Positions 25,290 to 36,760 are shown, counted from the first letter of the stretch. The stretch: 64,000 nt of DNA from an uncultured Synechococcaceae cyanobacterium (GCA_902536065.1 CACAVZ010000006.1:1-64000), one strand, 5' to 3'. Notes: generated from the letters alone by a model not told the origin. Numbers and translations: made by a program.

Positions 25290-26840
25290 GTGAAATACAT
25301 TTTTATAATTTTTTTTAGTTTTTGTGGTTTATTTTTTAATAATGGTTTAAAGGCCGCTGAAAAGATAAATATTAAATTTGAAGAGATGGAAATCCCTCTT
25401 ACTATAGAACAATTATCAAAATTAGAAAAATACAAAGATGATTCAACAGAATTATTAGATTGGTTAAAAAAAAATGGATTTATAAGAGTTTTTGAATTAT
25501 CAAAATTTTTAGAATTTCCAGTTTTCAAAGAAGAGGGATTAAATAGAGAAATATTAAGAAGTTGGATAGGACGTAAAATTCTTACAGAATTTAGCAAAAG
25601 CATTAAAGTTCCAAATGACAATAATGGAACGGAAATATATAACACTATAGAAAATTTATTAGATCAAAAAAAAGAAGTTTCAACTTTAGAAATCATAAAG
25701 GCATTACCATCAGAAGAAATTTCATTAGATATTGATAATTTAATTTTAATAATTTCATCTTGGAAAAATGAATTATCAATGCAACAAGAACTTTTATCCA
25801 AATTAAATAAACTTGAAAAAACGAACCATAATTCCTTTAAAAATACTGAAAAAGAATCAACTCAAGATCTAATAAAAATTGAAAAAAAAATTTATGCCCC
25901 TCACCGAGTTAAACCTTTTGAAATTGAAATATGGAAAAACAATAAAATAAATGAAGATAAAGAACTGGTAATTTTTATGCCAGGACTTGGAGGCGAAATT
26001 AATAATTTCAAATGGATAGGCAACGAATTAGCTAAAAGTGGTTGGCCAATATTATTCATAGATCATAGAGGGAGTAATTTAGAATCATTAATAAAAGTAC
26101 TAGAAGGTAAGGAAACAATACCAGGAAGTGTAGACTTTTTCTTATATAGATTTAAAGATTTAGATGCTGTATTAAATGCTCATGAAAATGGAGAATTTGG
26201 TTTACCTAATGATTCTTATATTTTAATGGGACATTCACTTGGTGCTTTAATAGCACTATTATATGAAGGCAATAAACCTACTGATCAACTAGAAGACAAA
26301 TGTGATTCGGCATTAAAAGACTTTGCGGTAACAAATTTATCTAAATTACTTCAATGTCAGTTAAGCGAAATACCATTCCCTAAGAAAAATAACAATAATA
26401 AGGCCAGTGCGATTATAGGATTTAATTCATTTGGCAGTTTAGTATGGTCAAAAGAAAATAGTACAGGTATTAAAACGCCAACTCTTCTAATAGGTGGTAC
26501 GTATGACCTTATTACACCATTAATCAATGAACAATTTAGAGTTTTTTCTGCTTTAAATAATCCATCAAATAGATTTCTAATTATTGAAGGAGCAAGTCAT
26601 TTTTCTCCAATAAGAATTAATAAAAGCTATGAAGAAAATAATGACGTCTTCAAAATAAGTGAATCTTTTATTGGTGCAGAGCCAATATTAGTACAAGATT
26701 TATCTAAGAAATTTATAGTTGAATTTTTAAAAAATATTAAAGACCAAAAGATCCCTAAGGTAGTTAAAAATCAAAGAGATTTAGGACTTGATTTCCATCT
26801 TTTAGATCTTGAAACAATAAAAGATATTTCCAAAAATTAG
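25290..26840 (+). CDS. exported alpha/beta hydrolase with cyanobacterial N-terminal DUF1400-type domain
   Basis: 516 aa; GHSLGALIALLYEG nucleophile elbow; signal peptide. Confidence 0.8.
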   Translation: MKYIFIIFFSFCGLFFNNGLKAAEKINIKFEEMEIPLTIEQLSKLEKYKDDSTELLDWLKKNGFIRVFELSKFLEFPVFKEEGLNREILRSWIGRKILTEFSKSIKVPNDNNGTEIYNTIENLLDQKKEVSTLEIIKALPSEEISLDIDNLILIISSWKNELSMQQELLSKLNKLEKTNHNSFKNTEKESTQDLIKIEKKIYAPHRVKPFEIEIWKNNKINEDKELVIFMPGLGGEINNFKWIGNELAKSGWPILFIDHRGSNLESLIKVLEGKETIPGSVDFFLYRFKDLDAVLNAHENGEFGLPNDSYILMGHSLGALIALLYEGNKPTDQLEDKCDSALKDFAVTNLSKLLQCQLSEIPFPKKNNNNKASAIIGFNSFGSLVWSKENSTGIKTPTLLIGGTYDLITPLINEQFRVFSALNNPSNRFLIIEGASHFSPIRINKSYEENNDVFKISESFIGAEPILVQDLSKKFIVEFLKNIKDQKIPKVVKNQRDLGLDFHLLDLETIKDISKN

Positions 26841-27862
26841 TACTCTATTCTTGGATCTAAATATGCGATTAAAATATCCACAAAGAGATTTAAAGAGACT
26901 ATGAGCATAGAGGTAAAAATTACAATTCCTTGAACCAAAGTATAGTCTCTTTGAGAAATAGCTTCATGTAATCTTAAAGCAATACCTGGCCATGAAAAAG
27001 TTACTTCAAACAATAGAGTACCTCCTGCTAATGAGGCCATAGTCAAGCCAGAAATAGTGACAATTGGCAATAGAGCATTAGGCAATGCATGGTTTAAAAA
27101 TATTTTTTTTCTTGATATACCTCTACATATAGCAGCATTTACATAATCACTTTTTAACGTCTTATCCAAATTCACTCTTAATGAGCGGCTGAATATACCA
27201 CTTAATAAAAAGCCAAGGGTAATCGAAGGAAGTGCAAGATGATAAAGACTATCTTTCAAAGCAATAATATTATTTGAAAGAATACTATCTAAAACTAGAA
27301 AACCTGTAATTTGAGGTTGTTTTTGAAATATTGGAAATCTACCCCCAATTGGTGAAATATTTAACAATACAGAAAATAATAATTGCGCTAACATCGCACC
27401 CCAAAAAGGAGGGATTGCATATGTAGCAATTCCAAATATTCTCGCAATATAGTCAGTCTTCCCACCTCTATTTTTCAAGCCTATTAACCCTAAAGGGAAT
27501 CCTATTAGTATTGCACTTAATATTGAAAAGAATCCAAGCTCTAGACTTGCAGGCAATGACTTAAGAATAATCTTTAGGACCGACTCTTGGGTACTAAGAG
27601 ATTGGCCAAAATCAAAGTTCAATATATCTTTAATATATGAAAAATATTGATTAATTAAGGATTCATTTAGCCCCAATTTATTTCTAAGAAATTCCCTTGA
27701 AACCTCATCAGCCCCAGATCCAAGTATGGCATCTACAGGATCCCCGGGAGCAACTCTCAATAAAATAAATACTAATGTAGAAATTATCCATAACATTATT
27801 GGTATTAATGAAATTTTTATTAATGAATAATTTAATAGTTTATTAAAATTTCTACTCATCAA
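26837..27862 (-). CDS. peptide-type ABC transporter permease (DppB family)
   Basis: 341 aa; LLRVAPGDPVDAILG; EVTFSWPGIALRLHEAI. Confidence 0.9.
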   Translation of the reverse strand: MMSRNFNKLLNYSLIKISLIPIMLWIISTLVFILLRVAPGDPVDAILGSGADEVSREFLRNKLGLNESLINQYFSYIKDILNFDFGQSLSTQESVLKIILKSLPASLELGFFSILSAILIGFPLGLIGLKNRGGKTDYIARIFGIATYAIPPFWGAMLAQLLFSVLLNISPIGGRFPIFQKQPQITGFLVLDSILSNNIIALKDSLYHLALPSITLGFLLSGIFSRSLRVNLDKTLKSDYVNAAICRGISRKKIFLNHALPNALLPIVTISGLTMASLAGGTLLFEVTFSWPGIALRLHEAISQRDYTLVQGIVIFTSMLIVSLNLFVDILIAYLDPRIEY

Positions 27863-29429
27863 TTAACTTAAGATCACTTAACGAAATTATTCCTGCACCA
27901 TTAAAAATTGGTTTTGATATTTTATTTTGAGACCATGCTTTTTGAGAGGACACCCAAATAGGAATATAAGGGATTGAATTTGCTGCTATTTTTTCAATTT
28001 CAACAAGTTTTTCTAATCTTTTAATTCCACTAATTTTTTCACTCTCAAGAAATAAGTCTTCAACTTTATTAGATCCCCAAAAACTACCGCTATAAACTGA
28101 TTCTCCTTTTTTACATATGTTATTAACTATTTCATTACAACTTAAAAGAGGGGTGAGATAGGCTTCTGGATCTGAATAAGCTCCAGTCCAATCTAAAATA
28201 ACTGCTGTATAAATTCCTAAACTTAGATTCTTATAAACTGTTGTAGATTCAACCCCATTGAGTTCAATATCAATACAATCTTTCAAAGAATTTTTTATTT
28301 CTTCCTGCCATGTGAGGGCAATAAGCTTGTCAGCTGGTACATTCGATCTATAAGTAAGAGGTATTTTGAGAATATTTCCATTACAATAATTTTCTTTTTG
28401 CAATAGCCTTCTAGCCTCTAAATAATCATATTTAGGCCAAAGTTCTTGATTTTCTTTTTTTAATATTGGAGGAATAATTGATCTAGATGGCTTCCTTAAT
28501 CCATAACTTACTTTTTCACTAATTAATTTTCTATTAAGACTTTTTGCTAAAGCCTTTCTTAAATTAAGATTACTTAAGGGATAAGCACTAGTTTTAAGGC
28601 TTATAAAACTTAATTCATTGAAAGGGCTATTACCTTCTTTAATCTTTTTATTCTCACTAAAATTCTTCAGACTGTTTCTCTGACTATCATCAATTGAATT
28701 TGATAAAAGCACGTCAATTTGTTTACTTTTTAAAGCCCCAAAAAGAGAAGATGAATTTGAATATCCCACAAAATTAATGCCATTATTTAAGGGTTTTTCG
28801 CCCCAATAATTTAAATTTGGATCAATTGATTGAACTTCATTTGAAAAACTGGTCAGCAAGTACTTGCCAGTGCCAACAAATTTTTCATTTAGAAACTTAT
28901 CAGTATATTCTTTATAAAATGTAGGAGATATTGGAGTTAAATTTACTGATGTAAGTAAACCATTTAAAGAACTTGATGGCTTATTTAAATTTATTATGAC
29001 TGAATATTCATTTGGCGTTTCTATTGATTTAATTTTATTTCCTAAAATATAGTTCATTGTTCCAATTCTTTTGAATCTATCAAAGGTGAACTTTATAGCA
29101 TTTGAGTTAAATGCAGTTCCATCGTGAAAAAAAACATTCTTTCTTAAATTAATAGTTATTTGGATTCTATCCTTTGAAATAATTGGCATCCCCGAGGCCA
29201 ATTCAGGGATTAATTCTCCATCAGAATTTAATTCATATAATGTGTCTCCTAGAGAACTGATTAATTGAATTGCTTTGAGAGTATTTGCTCTGGCTGGATC
29301 TAAAGATTCAATTTTTCCAGAACTTGCTACTGTGATTTTTTTAGATATTTTTTTTGAGACGCAAGAATTCTGTAAAAAGGAAATTAAAATAATAAATATT
29401 GATAAAACAACTTTTTTTTTATATTTCAT
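27852..29429 (-). CDS. peptide-type ABC transporter substrate-binding lipoprotein (SBP family 5)
   Basis: 525 aa; LQNSC lipobox; SLDPARANTLKA; FFHDGTAFNSNAIKFTFDR. Confidence 0.9.
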   Translation of the reverse strand: MKYKKKVVLSIFIILISFLQNSCVSKKISKKITVASSGKIESLDPARANTLKAIQLISSLGDTLYELNSDGELIPELASGMPIISKDRIQITINLRKNVFFHDGTAFNSNAIKFTFDRFKRIGTMNYILGNKIKSIETPNEYSVIINLNKPSSSLNGLLTSVNLTPISPTFYKEYTDKFLNEKFVGTGKYLLTSFSNEVQSIDPNLNYWGEKPLNNGINFVGYSNSSSLFGALKSKQIDVLLSNSIDDSQRNSLKNFSENKKIKEGNSPFNELSFISLKTSAYPLSNLNLRKALAKSLNRKLISEKVSYGLRKPSRSIIPPILKKENQELWPKYDYLEARRLLQKENYCNGNILKIPLTYRSNVPADKLIALTWQEEIKNSLKDCIDIELNGVESTTVYKNLSLGIYTAVILDWTGAYSDPEAYLTPLLSCNEIVNNICKKGESVYSGSFWGSNKVEDLFLESEKISGIKRLEKLVEIEKIAANSIPYIPIWVSSQKAWSQNKISKPIFNGAGIISLSDLKLIDE

Positions 29430-29709
29430 AATTACTTAATTTTTCTGAAGAATTATTTGAGCAAAAAATTTGTAAGGTTATTTGACTTATTTCTAAAGCA
29501 AATGTTTTTTTAGAATTACAGGCGAAAGGCCACTCTCTCACCCAACAAATTTCTTTACCTATATTTAAACCAATTACTTGAAAAGTCTTATTGCTGTTTT
29601 TAATTTTTACACAAGCACCTTTATAAAGGTTTTCAGAAAAAATTAAATTATTTTTTTCACTATTATCTAATAGTTTTGAATGAATCATTAAGGTGCTAAA
29701 GCCAAACAC
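29419..29709 (-). CDS. hypothetical protein
   Basis: 96-aa ORF. Confidence 0.5.
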   Translation of the reverse strand: MFGFSTLMIHSKLLDNSEKNNLIFSENLYKGACVKIKNSNKTFQVIGLNIGKEICWVREWPFACNSKKTFALEISQITLQIFCSNNSSEKLSNYEI

Positions 29710-29758
29710 TTACTTTCTTTGGTTTAACAAGCTATAAAGAAATTTGCAAACTATTTTT

Positions 29759-31060
29759 TTAAATACAACTTAATTGACTTGCAATAATTTTGACTTCATT
29801 AAGCGAATTTATTTCATCTTTCGATTTCTCAAAATCTCCATTATTAACCTCATGAGTAATAACGACAATTTCAGCTTTGTCCTCACTTGTATCAAGCTGA
29901 ACAATTGATTCGATTGATACATTATTCTTTCCAAAAATATCTCCAATCTTTCCTATGACACCTGGACTATCCAGACAAATAATTCTAAGGTAATTTTTTT
30001 TATTAATTTGAGAAGATTGTATGATGTGGCAGTTTCTCCAGAAATAAAAAGATAATAATGGATCGATTGAATTATTATTTTTTACTAAGGTGGCATGCAG
30101 ATTTAATATATCTGATACAACTGATGCAGCAGTTGGGCCACTCCCTGCACCTGGACCATATAACATTATCTCTCCAAGAGGATCAGCCTCTATCAATAGG
30201 GCATTATTAACTCCCTTAACTGTTGCCAAAGGATGAGATTTTGAAATCAAAGAAGGGCCTACCCAAATATTCAAAGCGAGTGAATCATTACAATTAACTT
30301 GTCCCCTTTCGGAGAGCGCTAAAAGTTTTATTTCAAACCCTAATTTATTGGCATATTCGATATCCTTTAAATTGATTTTACTAATGCCCTCAGAATGAAT
30401 CTCCTCTCTTTTGATTTTTCCTCCAAATGCAAGTTCACTAAGAATTAAAATCTTATCAGCCGCATCATGACCTTCAACATCTGCAGTTGGATCAAATTCT
30501 GCATACCCAAGGCTTTGGGCCAATTTTAAGGTCTCCTTGTAATCAGCTTTTTCATTTGTCATCTTTGAAAGAATAAAATTTGTTGTGCCATTTATTATCC
30601 CAACCATTTTTTTTATACTGTTACTTTTTAATGATCTTTTTAAGGGTTCAATTATAGGAATACCCCCGCAAACTGCCGCCTCTGATAATATATAAACTCC
30701 CTCTTTAGATGCAGTTTCATATATTTCTTCTCCATATCTTGCGATGACTGCTTTATTTGCTGTAACAACAGATTTACCTAATTTTAATGATTGCAGAATA
30801 ATATCTTTTGCCAAATCAACCCCACCCATAACTTCAACAATTACATCTATAGAGGGGTCATTAATTAATTTAAACGGATCATCAGTTAATAAATTATTAT
30901 CTAGTTCAATATCCCTTTTTTTATAAAGATCTTTAACTGCTATTTTTGCAATTTCTATTTCTTTTAGAATTGGATGTGAATCAACTTTAGAAGTTAATAT
31001 TTTATAAATCCCTGAACCTACAGTTCCAAAACCTACAATCCCAATTTTGCATTTTCTCAT
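29759..31060 (-). CDS. hom: homoserine dehydrogenase
   Basis: 433 aa; GFGTVGSGIY, GIINGTTNFILSKM, C-terminal ACT domain. Confidence 0.95.
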   Translation of the reverse strand: MRKCKIGIVGFGTVGSGIYKILTSKVDSHPILKEIEIAKIAVKDLYKKRDIELDNNLLTDDPFKLINDPSIDVIVEVMGGVDLAKDIILQSLKLGKSVVTANKAVIARYGEEIYETASKEGVYILSEAAVCGGIPIIEPLKRSLKSNSIKKMVGIINGTTNFILSKMTNEKADYKETLKLAQSLGYAEFDPTADVEGHDAADKILILSELAFGGKIKREEIHSEGISKINLKDIEYANKLGFEIKLLALSERGQVNCNDSLALNIWVGPSLISKSHPLATVKGVNNALLIEADPLGEIMLYGPGAGSGPTAASVVSDILNLHATLVKNNNSIDPLLSFYFWRNCHIIQSSQINKKNYLRIICLDSPGVIGKIGDIFGKNNVSIESIVQLDTSEDKAEIVVITHEVNNGDFEKSKDEINSLNEVKIIASQLSCI

Positions 31061-31104
31061 TTTTTATTTCTTTTAACCTTGAGTTTAATTTTATATTATT
31101 AGGC

Positions 31105-31524
31105 CTACAAAAATTCGTTTGCTTGTGACTTCATTTTCAACAAAATGTTTAAAAAACCATTTGACCGAGAAGGAGTTAAACTTGATCTTAAACCAGTATC
31201 TTCAATAAATTTCTTATCTATTTTAATAACCTCATTTGGTGTTAATTCATTTAACCCAGTAATTAAAAATGCTAATAAACCTTTGGTTATTAGGGCATCA
31301 GAATATCCTTCCCAAAATAATTTACCGCCTTTATTATTTGCCTTAACAAAGACTTCTGAAACGCATCCCTTAACTTTATTTTCTTCAACAAGGATTTCAC
31401 TATCTGGTTCTTTCAATTTTTTGCCTAACCACAAAATGTATTCATATTTTCTTTTTGGATCCTCTGATTTCTTCAACTTTTCTACTAATTTTGATAAATT
31501 ATTGTACTTTTCTAGATTTTCCAT
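31105..31524 (-). CDS. sufE: SufE family Fe-S assembly protein
   Basis: 139 aa; VKGCVSEVFV. Confidence 0.9.
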   Translation of the reverse strand: MENLEKYNNLSKLVEKLKKSEDPKRKYEYILWLGKKLKEPDSEILVEENKVKGCVSEVFVKANNKGGKLFWEGYSDALITKGLLAFLITGLNELTPNEVIKIDKKFIEDTGLRSSLTPSRSNGFLNILLKMKSQANEFL

Positions 31525-31563
31525 TTTTTTAAAACTATTAATAAATCACAATTAGATCTCTTA

Positions 31564-32127
31564 TTATACAAATATTTCTTTTTCTGTGATATAGCCTGAC
31601 AAGGGAATATCCCATTCAGCTCTAGTTAATGGAATAGTACTTACACAATTAGAAGTTAAAACCCCAATGCATGGAATATTCCTCCATTTTTCGTCTTTCC
31701 TTAATTTATCGAAATAACCTCCTCCATAGCCTAATCTTATTAAATTTTCATCCACAGAAAGGCATGGAAGAAGTATCATATTCACCTGCTTATGACTTAA
31801 TAAAAAAGAGTTATTTGGACTTGGTATCCCCTCAGTGTCTTTTATAAGAGGTTTTTCATCCCATGGAAAAAATAATAATTCTTTTTTATCTTTACATTTG
31901 GGCAAAGCTAAAGAAAATTTTTCCCTAAGACTTCTTATATCTACTTCATTTTTTAAAGGCCAATATATTGCTATGTAATCAATACATTTATTTCCTTTAA
32001 CAAATGAATCAACAAAAATTTTTACATTTTTTTCTACTTTTTTCCTTTGATCAAAGGAGATCTTATCTCTGAGTTTTCTGAACTTGTCCCTCTCCAATTT
32101 CTTTTTTTCAAAGATAGTCATATTCAA
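31564..32127 (-). CDS. 5-formyltetrahydrofolate cyclo-ligase
   Basis: 187 aa; RLGYGGGYFDKL. Confidence 0.9.
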   Translation of the reverse strand: MNMTIFEKKKLERDKFRKLRDKISFDQRKKVEKNVKIFVDSFVKGNKCIDYIAIYWPLKNEVDIRSLREKFSLALPKCKDKKELLFFPWDEKPLIKDTEGIPSPNNSFLLSHKQVNMILLPCLSVDENLIRLGYGGGYFDKLRKDEKWRNIPCIGVLTSNCVSTIPLTRAEWDIPLSGYITEKEIFV

Positions 32128-32130
32128 TCT

Positions 32131-32604
32131 TCAGTTGAATCCTTCCTCATTTAGTTTTGTGAGTGCTATGGCCAAAGCATCTGCTGAGTCATCTGGCTTT
32201 GGGGGTTTGTTAAGTTCTAAGTCATACATAACCGCATTAAGAACTTCTTTTTTAGATGCTTTTCCAGACCCAGCAATCGTTAACTTTATCTGAGCAGGCG
32301 AATATTCACTAACATTAATATTTTTAGAAGCCAATGCCATCATAATCACGCCTCTAGCCTGTACCACACTAATAGTAGTACTTGATCTATAAAAGAAAAA
32401 TTTTTCTACAGCCGCTATATTTGGTTTCCAATGATTTAATAATTCATTAAGATCTTTTAATATTTCACAAAGTCTATCTCCTTCCTTTTTATCTTTACCT
32501 GTCTCAATAACTCCACAATCTAGCAATATCTTTTTTTGATTTTCAACTTCAATAATTCCATAACCAACTCTTGCTAATCCAGGGTCAATCCCAATTATTC
32601 TCAC
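32131..32604 (-). CDS. ruvC: crossover junction endodeoxyribonuclease RuvC
   Basis: 157 aa; [24 protein letters not shown]. Confidence 0.95.
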   Translation of the reverse strand: MRIIGIDPGLARVGYGIIEVENQKKILLDCGVIETGKDKKEGDRLCEILKDLNELLNHWKPNIAAVEKFFFYRSSTTISVVQARGVIMMALASKNINVSEYSPAQIKLTIAGSGKASKKEVLNAVMYDLELNKPPKPDDSADALAIALTKLNEEGFN

Positions 32605-32609
32605 TGGAG

Positions 32610-33731
32610 TTAAGCTTCTGCAGATAATTGAAATTTTGTAAGATTTTCTTTTTCATCTAAATCAAATACTTTACAAAAAGCTTGAATAACCCTTTCGCCT
32701 GAATCAACTTGTTCTAAAGGATCTTTTCTTAATCTATGCCTTAAAGAACAAGAAATAACCCTTGCTATGTCATCTTCTTGAACTTCAGTTCTGCCCTCAA
32801 AGGCTGCGATTGCTCTTGCCGATCGATTTGTAACAATATCTCCACGCAAACCATCAACATCAAGTTCTCCGCAAATTGCAGAAATATTCAATCTAAGGTC
32901 ATCGTCCATCTGAACAGAATTTAAAATTTCTTGAGCTTTAATAACCTTTTGTTGAAGTTCATCCTGTTGTTTTTCAACACTCATCGCAAACTCATCAGGA
33001 TTATCATCAAAAGAAGTTCTTTGATCTACTACTTGAACTCTTAATTCAGCATCTCTAACTGTTTTAACCTCAACACTCATGCCAAACCTGTCTAGTAGCT
33101 GAGGTCTTAATTCCCCTTCCTCTGGATTTCCGGAACCAATGAGGACAAACCTCGCAGGATGTCGAACAGATACTCCCTCCCTTTCAACAGTATTCCATCC
33201 AGAAGCAGCTGAATCTAAAAGTACATCAACTAAATGATCATCAAGCAAATTGACTTCATCAACATATAGTAAACCTCTATTTGCTTTTGCCAACAAACCA
33301 GGTTCGAACGCTTTCACACCTTCGCTCAAAGCCTTCTCTATATCAATAGTTCCACAAAGCCTGTCTTCAGTAGCTCCTAAAGGCAAATCAACCATTGGCA
33401 CTTGTTTTTTAATACTCTCTAGATTTTCGCCTTGAACAACTTTTTCCAACACTTCTTTACTCTGCAAATCTGGGTCAATTAAAGAACTATTATATGGATC
33501 GTCTTTAACAACATCTATTGCAGGCAATAAATCAGCTAAAGCTCTTATTGTAGTTGATTTTCCAGTTCCTCTATCACCCATTATCATCACTCCTCCAATT
33601 CTTGGATCAATAACATTTAACAAAAGAGCTAATTTCATTTCTTCTTGACCAATCACAGCTGTAAAAGGGAAAACTCTTCTTTTCTTTGTTGTAGTCACAA
33701 TTTTAGTTTTCTTTAATAAACAAATAATCAA
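32610..33731 (-). CDS. chlI: magnesium chelatase ATPase subunit I; true start may be internal ([12 protein letters not shown])
   Basis: AAA+ sequence [40 protein letters not shown]. Confidence 0.95.
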   Translation of the reverse strand: MIICLLKKTKIVTTTKKRRVFPFTAVIGQEEMKLALLLNVIDPRIGGVMIMGDRGTGKSTTIRALADLLPAIDVVKDDPYNSSLIDPDLQSKEVLEKVVQGENLESIKKQVPMVDLPLGATEDRLCGTIDIEKALSEGVKAFEPGLLAKANRGLLYVDEVNLLDDHLVDVLLDSAASGWNTVEREGVSVRHPARFVLIGSGNPEEGELRPQLLDRFGMSVEVKTVRDAELRVQVVDQRTSFDDNPDEFAMSVEKQQDELQQKVIKAQEILNSVQMDDDLRLNISAICGELDVDGLRGDIVTNRSARAIAAFEGRTEVQEDDIARVISCSLRHRLRKDPLEQVDSGERVIQAFCKVFDLDEKENLTKFQLSAEA

Positions 33732-33819
33732 TAGATGCTACTTCAGAAAATGTTTTTAGTAAATATCCCTTTTGAATTAAAACTAAAGAGAATAGAAATT
33801 TAATTTAATTTATATGTTT

Positions 33820-34569
33820 CTAATTTCTTTTTGAATTGTTCAAAAACCAGTTTATTTGATGGACAATTCCTCTTAAAACATTGATTTCATGCTTTGATGT
33901 ATTTGCTCTTAAAATAAAATTCTTGAATTTACTTATTTTTGCCCTAGAAGTATGTTTTAGTAAATATCCGACTTTCAGAAGCATTACCTCTATCTCCACA
34001 AATGAATCATGTATTTGTTTTGATGATGCAAGATTAAAAGCTAATAAATCTCGATCTGAAGTTCTTTCACTGAAATTACTTAATTCATACAAAACTATAG
34101 AAACTGCGTGAGAAAGATTTAAAGAGGGATTATTTGTAGAAGTAGGTATATTAAAAATCTTATTTGCCAGAAGTAATTCATTATTAGTTAAACCTCTATC
34201 TTCTCTCCCGAATATAATTGCTAAATTATTTATCTTTTTGAAAGATAAAATCCAAGAAAATATATTTTCAAAAGATTCTAAAAATGAATCTTTACTTACA
34301 TTAATCTTTCCAGAAGAGGCGATAACTAAATCACAATCACAAATTGCATCTTCAAGATCATCAAAAATTTTGCAATGATCAAGATATTTTTGACCTTTAA
34401 GGGCCATTTTTCTTGCTTCTAAACAGAAAATATCACATTTTGGAGAAACAATTCTTAACTCTTCAACATCAAAGTTGGAGCATAATCTTGCAATACTCCC
34501 AACATTTAAAGGACCTTTTGGTTCAACTAATATGACCTTTAAATTAGAAAAATTTTTCTCCAAAATCAT
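33820..34569 (-). CDS. TrmH/TrmJ-family RNA methyltransferase
   Basis: 249 aa; EPKGPLNVGSIARLCSNF, IFGREDRGLTNNE, LNLSHAVSI. Confidence 0.9.
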   Translation of the reverse strand: MILEKNFSNLKVILVEPKGPLNVGSIARLCSNFDVEELRIVSPKCDIFCLEARKMALKGQKYLDHCKIFDDLEDAICDCDLVIASSGKINVSKDSFLESFENIFSWILSFKKINNLAIIFGREDRGLTNNELLLANKIFNIPTSTNNPSLNLSHAVSIVLYELSNFSERTSDRDLLAFNLASSKQIHDSFVEIEVMLLKVGYLLKHTSRAKISKFKNFILRANTSKHEINVLRGIVHQINWFLNNSKRN

Positions 34570-34952
34570 TCAAGACTATGTAGATATTTTAATAAATTAG
34601 ACATATTTACCGGATCAATTTCAAAACTTGGCATAGGCGGAGTAAGACCACCTGTAACTTGTTCTATTATCTCTTTATCATTCAAACGTTTAGTTATTGA
34701 GTGTAAGTCTGGTCCAACTAATCCTCTCGCTGTAATTCCGTGACAACCCACACAATTAACCTTAAAAAGAGAATCTCCTTCCTTAGCAGATCCATTAAGC
34801 TCAAGAGTTTCAAAAATATATTTATTATTTTCATGATGATTTAAGAAAAACACTGAAAAACATATAAATACAAACATAAAAAAAATAAAAAACTTTTTTA
34901 AGAATTCTTTTTTTAGGACTCTTTCTGCTGCAGATGATGAAGATGTTGACAC
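34566..34952 (-). CDS. membrane-anchored class I cytochrome c (CytM-like)
   Basis: 128 aa; N-terminal TM, CVGCH heme motif, MPSF... Confidence 0.8.
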   Translation of the reverse strand: MSTSSSSAAERVLKKEFLKKFFIFFMFVFICFSVFFLNHHENNKYIFETLELNGSAKEGDSLFKVNCVGCHGITARGLVGPDLHSITKRLNDKEIIEQVTGGLTPPMPSFEIDPVNMSNLLKYLHSLE

Positions 34953-35006
34953 AAAAAATATTCTCTATGTAACAATTGTGAATAAGAAATTCAAAAAAAG
35001 CAAAAA

Positions 35007-35126
35007 ATGATCGAGCCTCTTCTCTGCGGAATAGTTTTAGGATTAGTACCGATAACTCTTCTTGGATTATTTGTAAGTGCTTGGAATCAATACAGAAGAG
35101 GTTCAGGAATGTTGGACATTGATTAA
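35007..35126 (+). CDS. petG: cytochrome b6f subunit PetG
   Basis: [42 protein letters not shown], recognised sequence. Confidence 0.95.
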   Translation: MIEPLLCGIVLGLVPITLLGLFVSAWNQYRRGSGMLDID

Positions 35127-35702
35127 AAATGTTAATCTTGACTGTCCATAATTTCTGACATCAATAGTCTCCCATAAATTGTTTTTTTTAATATGTAAGT
35201 TTGGAGAGTGTTCACATATCACTATTGAATCATTTTTTAAAAAATTACAATCAAAAATTTGATTTAAAACTACTTCATAGAAATTTGCTTCATATGGAGG
35301 GTCTAGATAAACAAAATCAAATTTTAATTTGTTTAAATTTAAAATCTCAGATGAAGAATCTCTCTTAAAATTTGGTCTTGTCCAAATTAAAGCATCTTTA
35401 CAAATAACATCAATATCATTTTTTCTATTGTCGATATCTTGCAGCGAAAGTAGATTTTTCAAGCAAATTTTTGAGTTGTTTTTGTTTTTTTCAATTGCAA
35501 TTATTTTTTTTGCACCATGATTATATGCTTCACAAGAAATGGAGCCAGTTCCACTAAACAAATCTAACCAGTTACTATTTTCAACTCTTTTGTTCAATAT
35601 ATTAAATATAGCCTCCCTAACTCTTAAAGTTGTAGGTCTCGTATAAATATTGTTTGGACTTTGGAGTTTTTGACCACTTATTAATCTTAAATTTGTTTTC
35701 AT
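35103..35702 (-). CDS. rsmD: 16S rRNA (guanine966-N2)-methyltransferase RsmD
   Basis: 199 aa; [23 protein letters not shown]. Confidence 0.9.
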   Translation of the reverse strand: MKTNLRLISGQKLQSPNNIYTRPTTLRVREAIFNILNKRVENSNWLDLFSGTGSISCEAYNHGAKKIIAIEKNKNNSKICLKNLLSLQDIDNRKNDIDVICKDALIWTRPNFKRDSSSEILNLNKLKFDFVYLDPPYEANFYEVVLNQIFDCNFLKNDSIVICEHSPNLHIKKNNLWETIDVRNYGQSRLTFLINVQHS

Positions 35703-35715
35703 CTGTAATTAACAG

Positions 35716-36333
35716 CTATTGAATATTACTAAGCCATCTTCTTAAAAGTTTTTCACCAGTTTTACCAGATTTTTCTGGATGAAATTGACATGCCAATAAA
35801 TTATCATTTTCAATCATCGCTGTTAATTTTTCAGAACCATAACTAACCTGAGCTGCAATAATGTTGAAGTCATCTGGAATTGCATGATAGGAATGTACAA
35901 AATAGACCCAATTATTAAGTTCCCCTAGCTTTAACAAAGTATTTTGCTTAGTGGGTAATAGTTCACACCAACCCATGTGGGGAATCCTTTGATTAACTAT
36001 ATTAGGTATTTTTTGTATTTTCCCCTTTAAGATACCTAGTCCTTGAACTTTTCCTTCATCACTAGATTCAAAAAGGAGTTGAAGACCTAAACAAATACCT
36101 AAAAAAGACTTCCCGCTATTAATCCAATTTTTCAAATCATTTATCAAATCAGTATTTAAAAGATTATTCATTGCAGGATCAAAAGCTCCTACCCCAGGAA
36201 GTATTATTGCCTTACAAGCTTTTGATTCATTAAGATTTTTTATTAATATTATTTCTTCACCTAGACCCTCTAGAGATTTTGTTACAGAATGAATATTGCC
36301 CATCCCATAGTCTATAAGTCCAATTTTATGCAA
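35716..36333 (-). CDS. hisH: imidazole glycerol phosphate synthase subunit HisH
   Basis: 205 aa; GNIHSV, GICLGLQLLF, QFHPEKSG. Confidence 0.95.
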   Translation of the reverse strand: MHKIGLIDYGMGNIHSVTKSLEGLGEEIILIKNLNESKACKAIILPGVGAFDPAMNNLLNTDLINDLKNWINSGKSFLGICLGLQLLFESSDEGKVQGLGILKGKIQKIPNIVNQRIPHMGWCELLPTKQNTLLKLGELNNWVYFVHSYHAIPDDFNIIAAQVSYGSEKLTAMIENDNLLACQFHPEKSGKTGEKLLRRWLSNIQ

Positions 36334-36344
36334 AGTTTTTATTT

Positions 36345-36668
36345 TTATAAATGCTTAGTCAAAGTACTCGAAAGAGTTGCTTTTGGTACTGCTCCAACTA
36401 CAGTATCAACCTTTTGACCTCCTTTAAAGATCATTAATGTTGGAATACTCCTAATTCCATATTGACTTGCAACATTTGGGTTCTCATCTGTATTCAATTT
36501 AAAAACTTTAATTTTTCCTTCAAAGTCTTTCGAGATTTCCTCTACAACTGGTGCTACCATCCTGCATGGACCGCACCATGGTGCCCAAAAATCAACCAAT
36601 ACTGGTAGATCACTTTGTAGTACATCTTTATCAAATGAAGAATCAGTTACGGCTGGAGCTGATGACAT
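36345..36668 (-). CDS. trxA: thioredoxin
   Basis: 107 aa; [11 protein letters not shown]. Confidence 0.97.
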   Translation of the reverse strand: MSSAPAVTDSSFDKDVLQSDLPVLVDFWAPWCGPCRMVAPVVEEISKDFEGKIKVFKLNTDENPNVASQYGIRSIPTLMIFKGGQKVDTVVGAVPKATLSSTLTKHL

Positions 36669-36760
36669 AAATTTAAGTATTCCTTTTAGAAAATTTAGCA
36701 GGCAATTCTTTTAAGTGATGATTTCATTACAGATAAAATAATATAAGTAACAAAATATCT

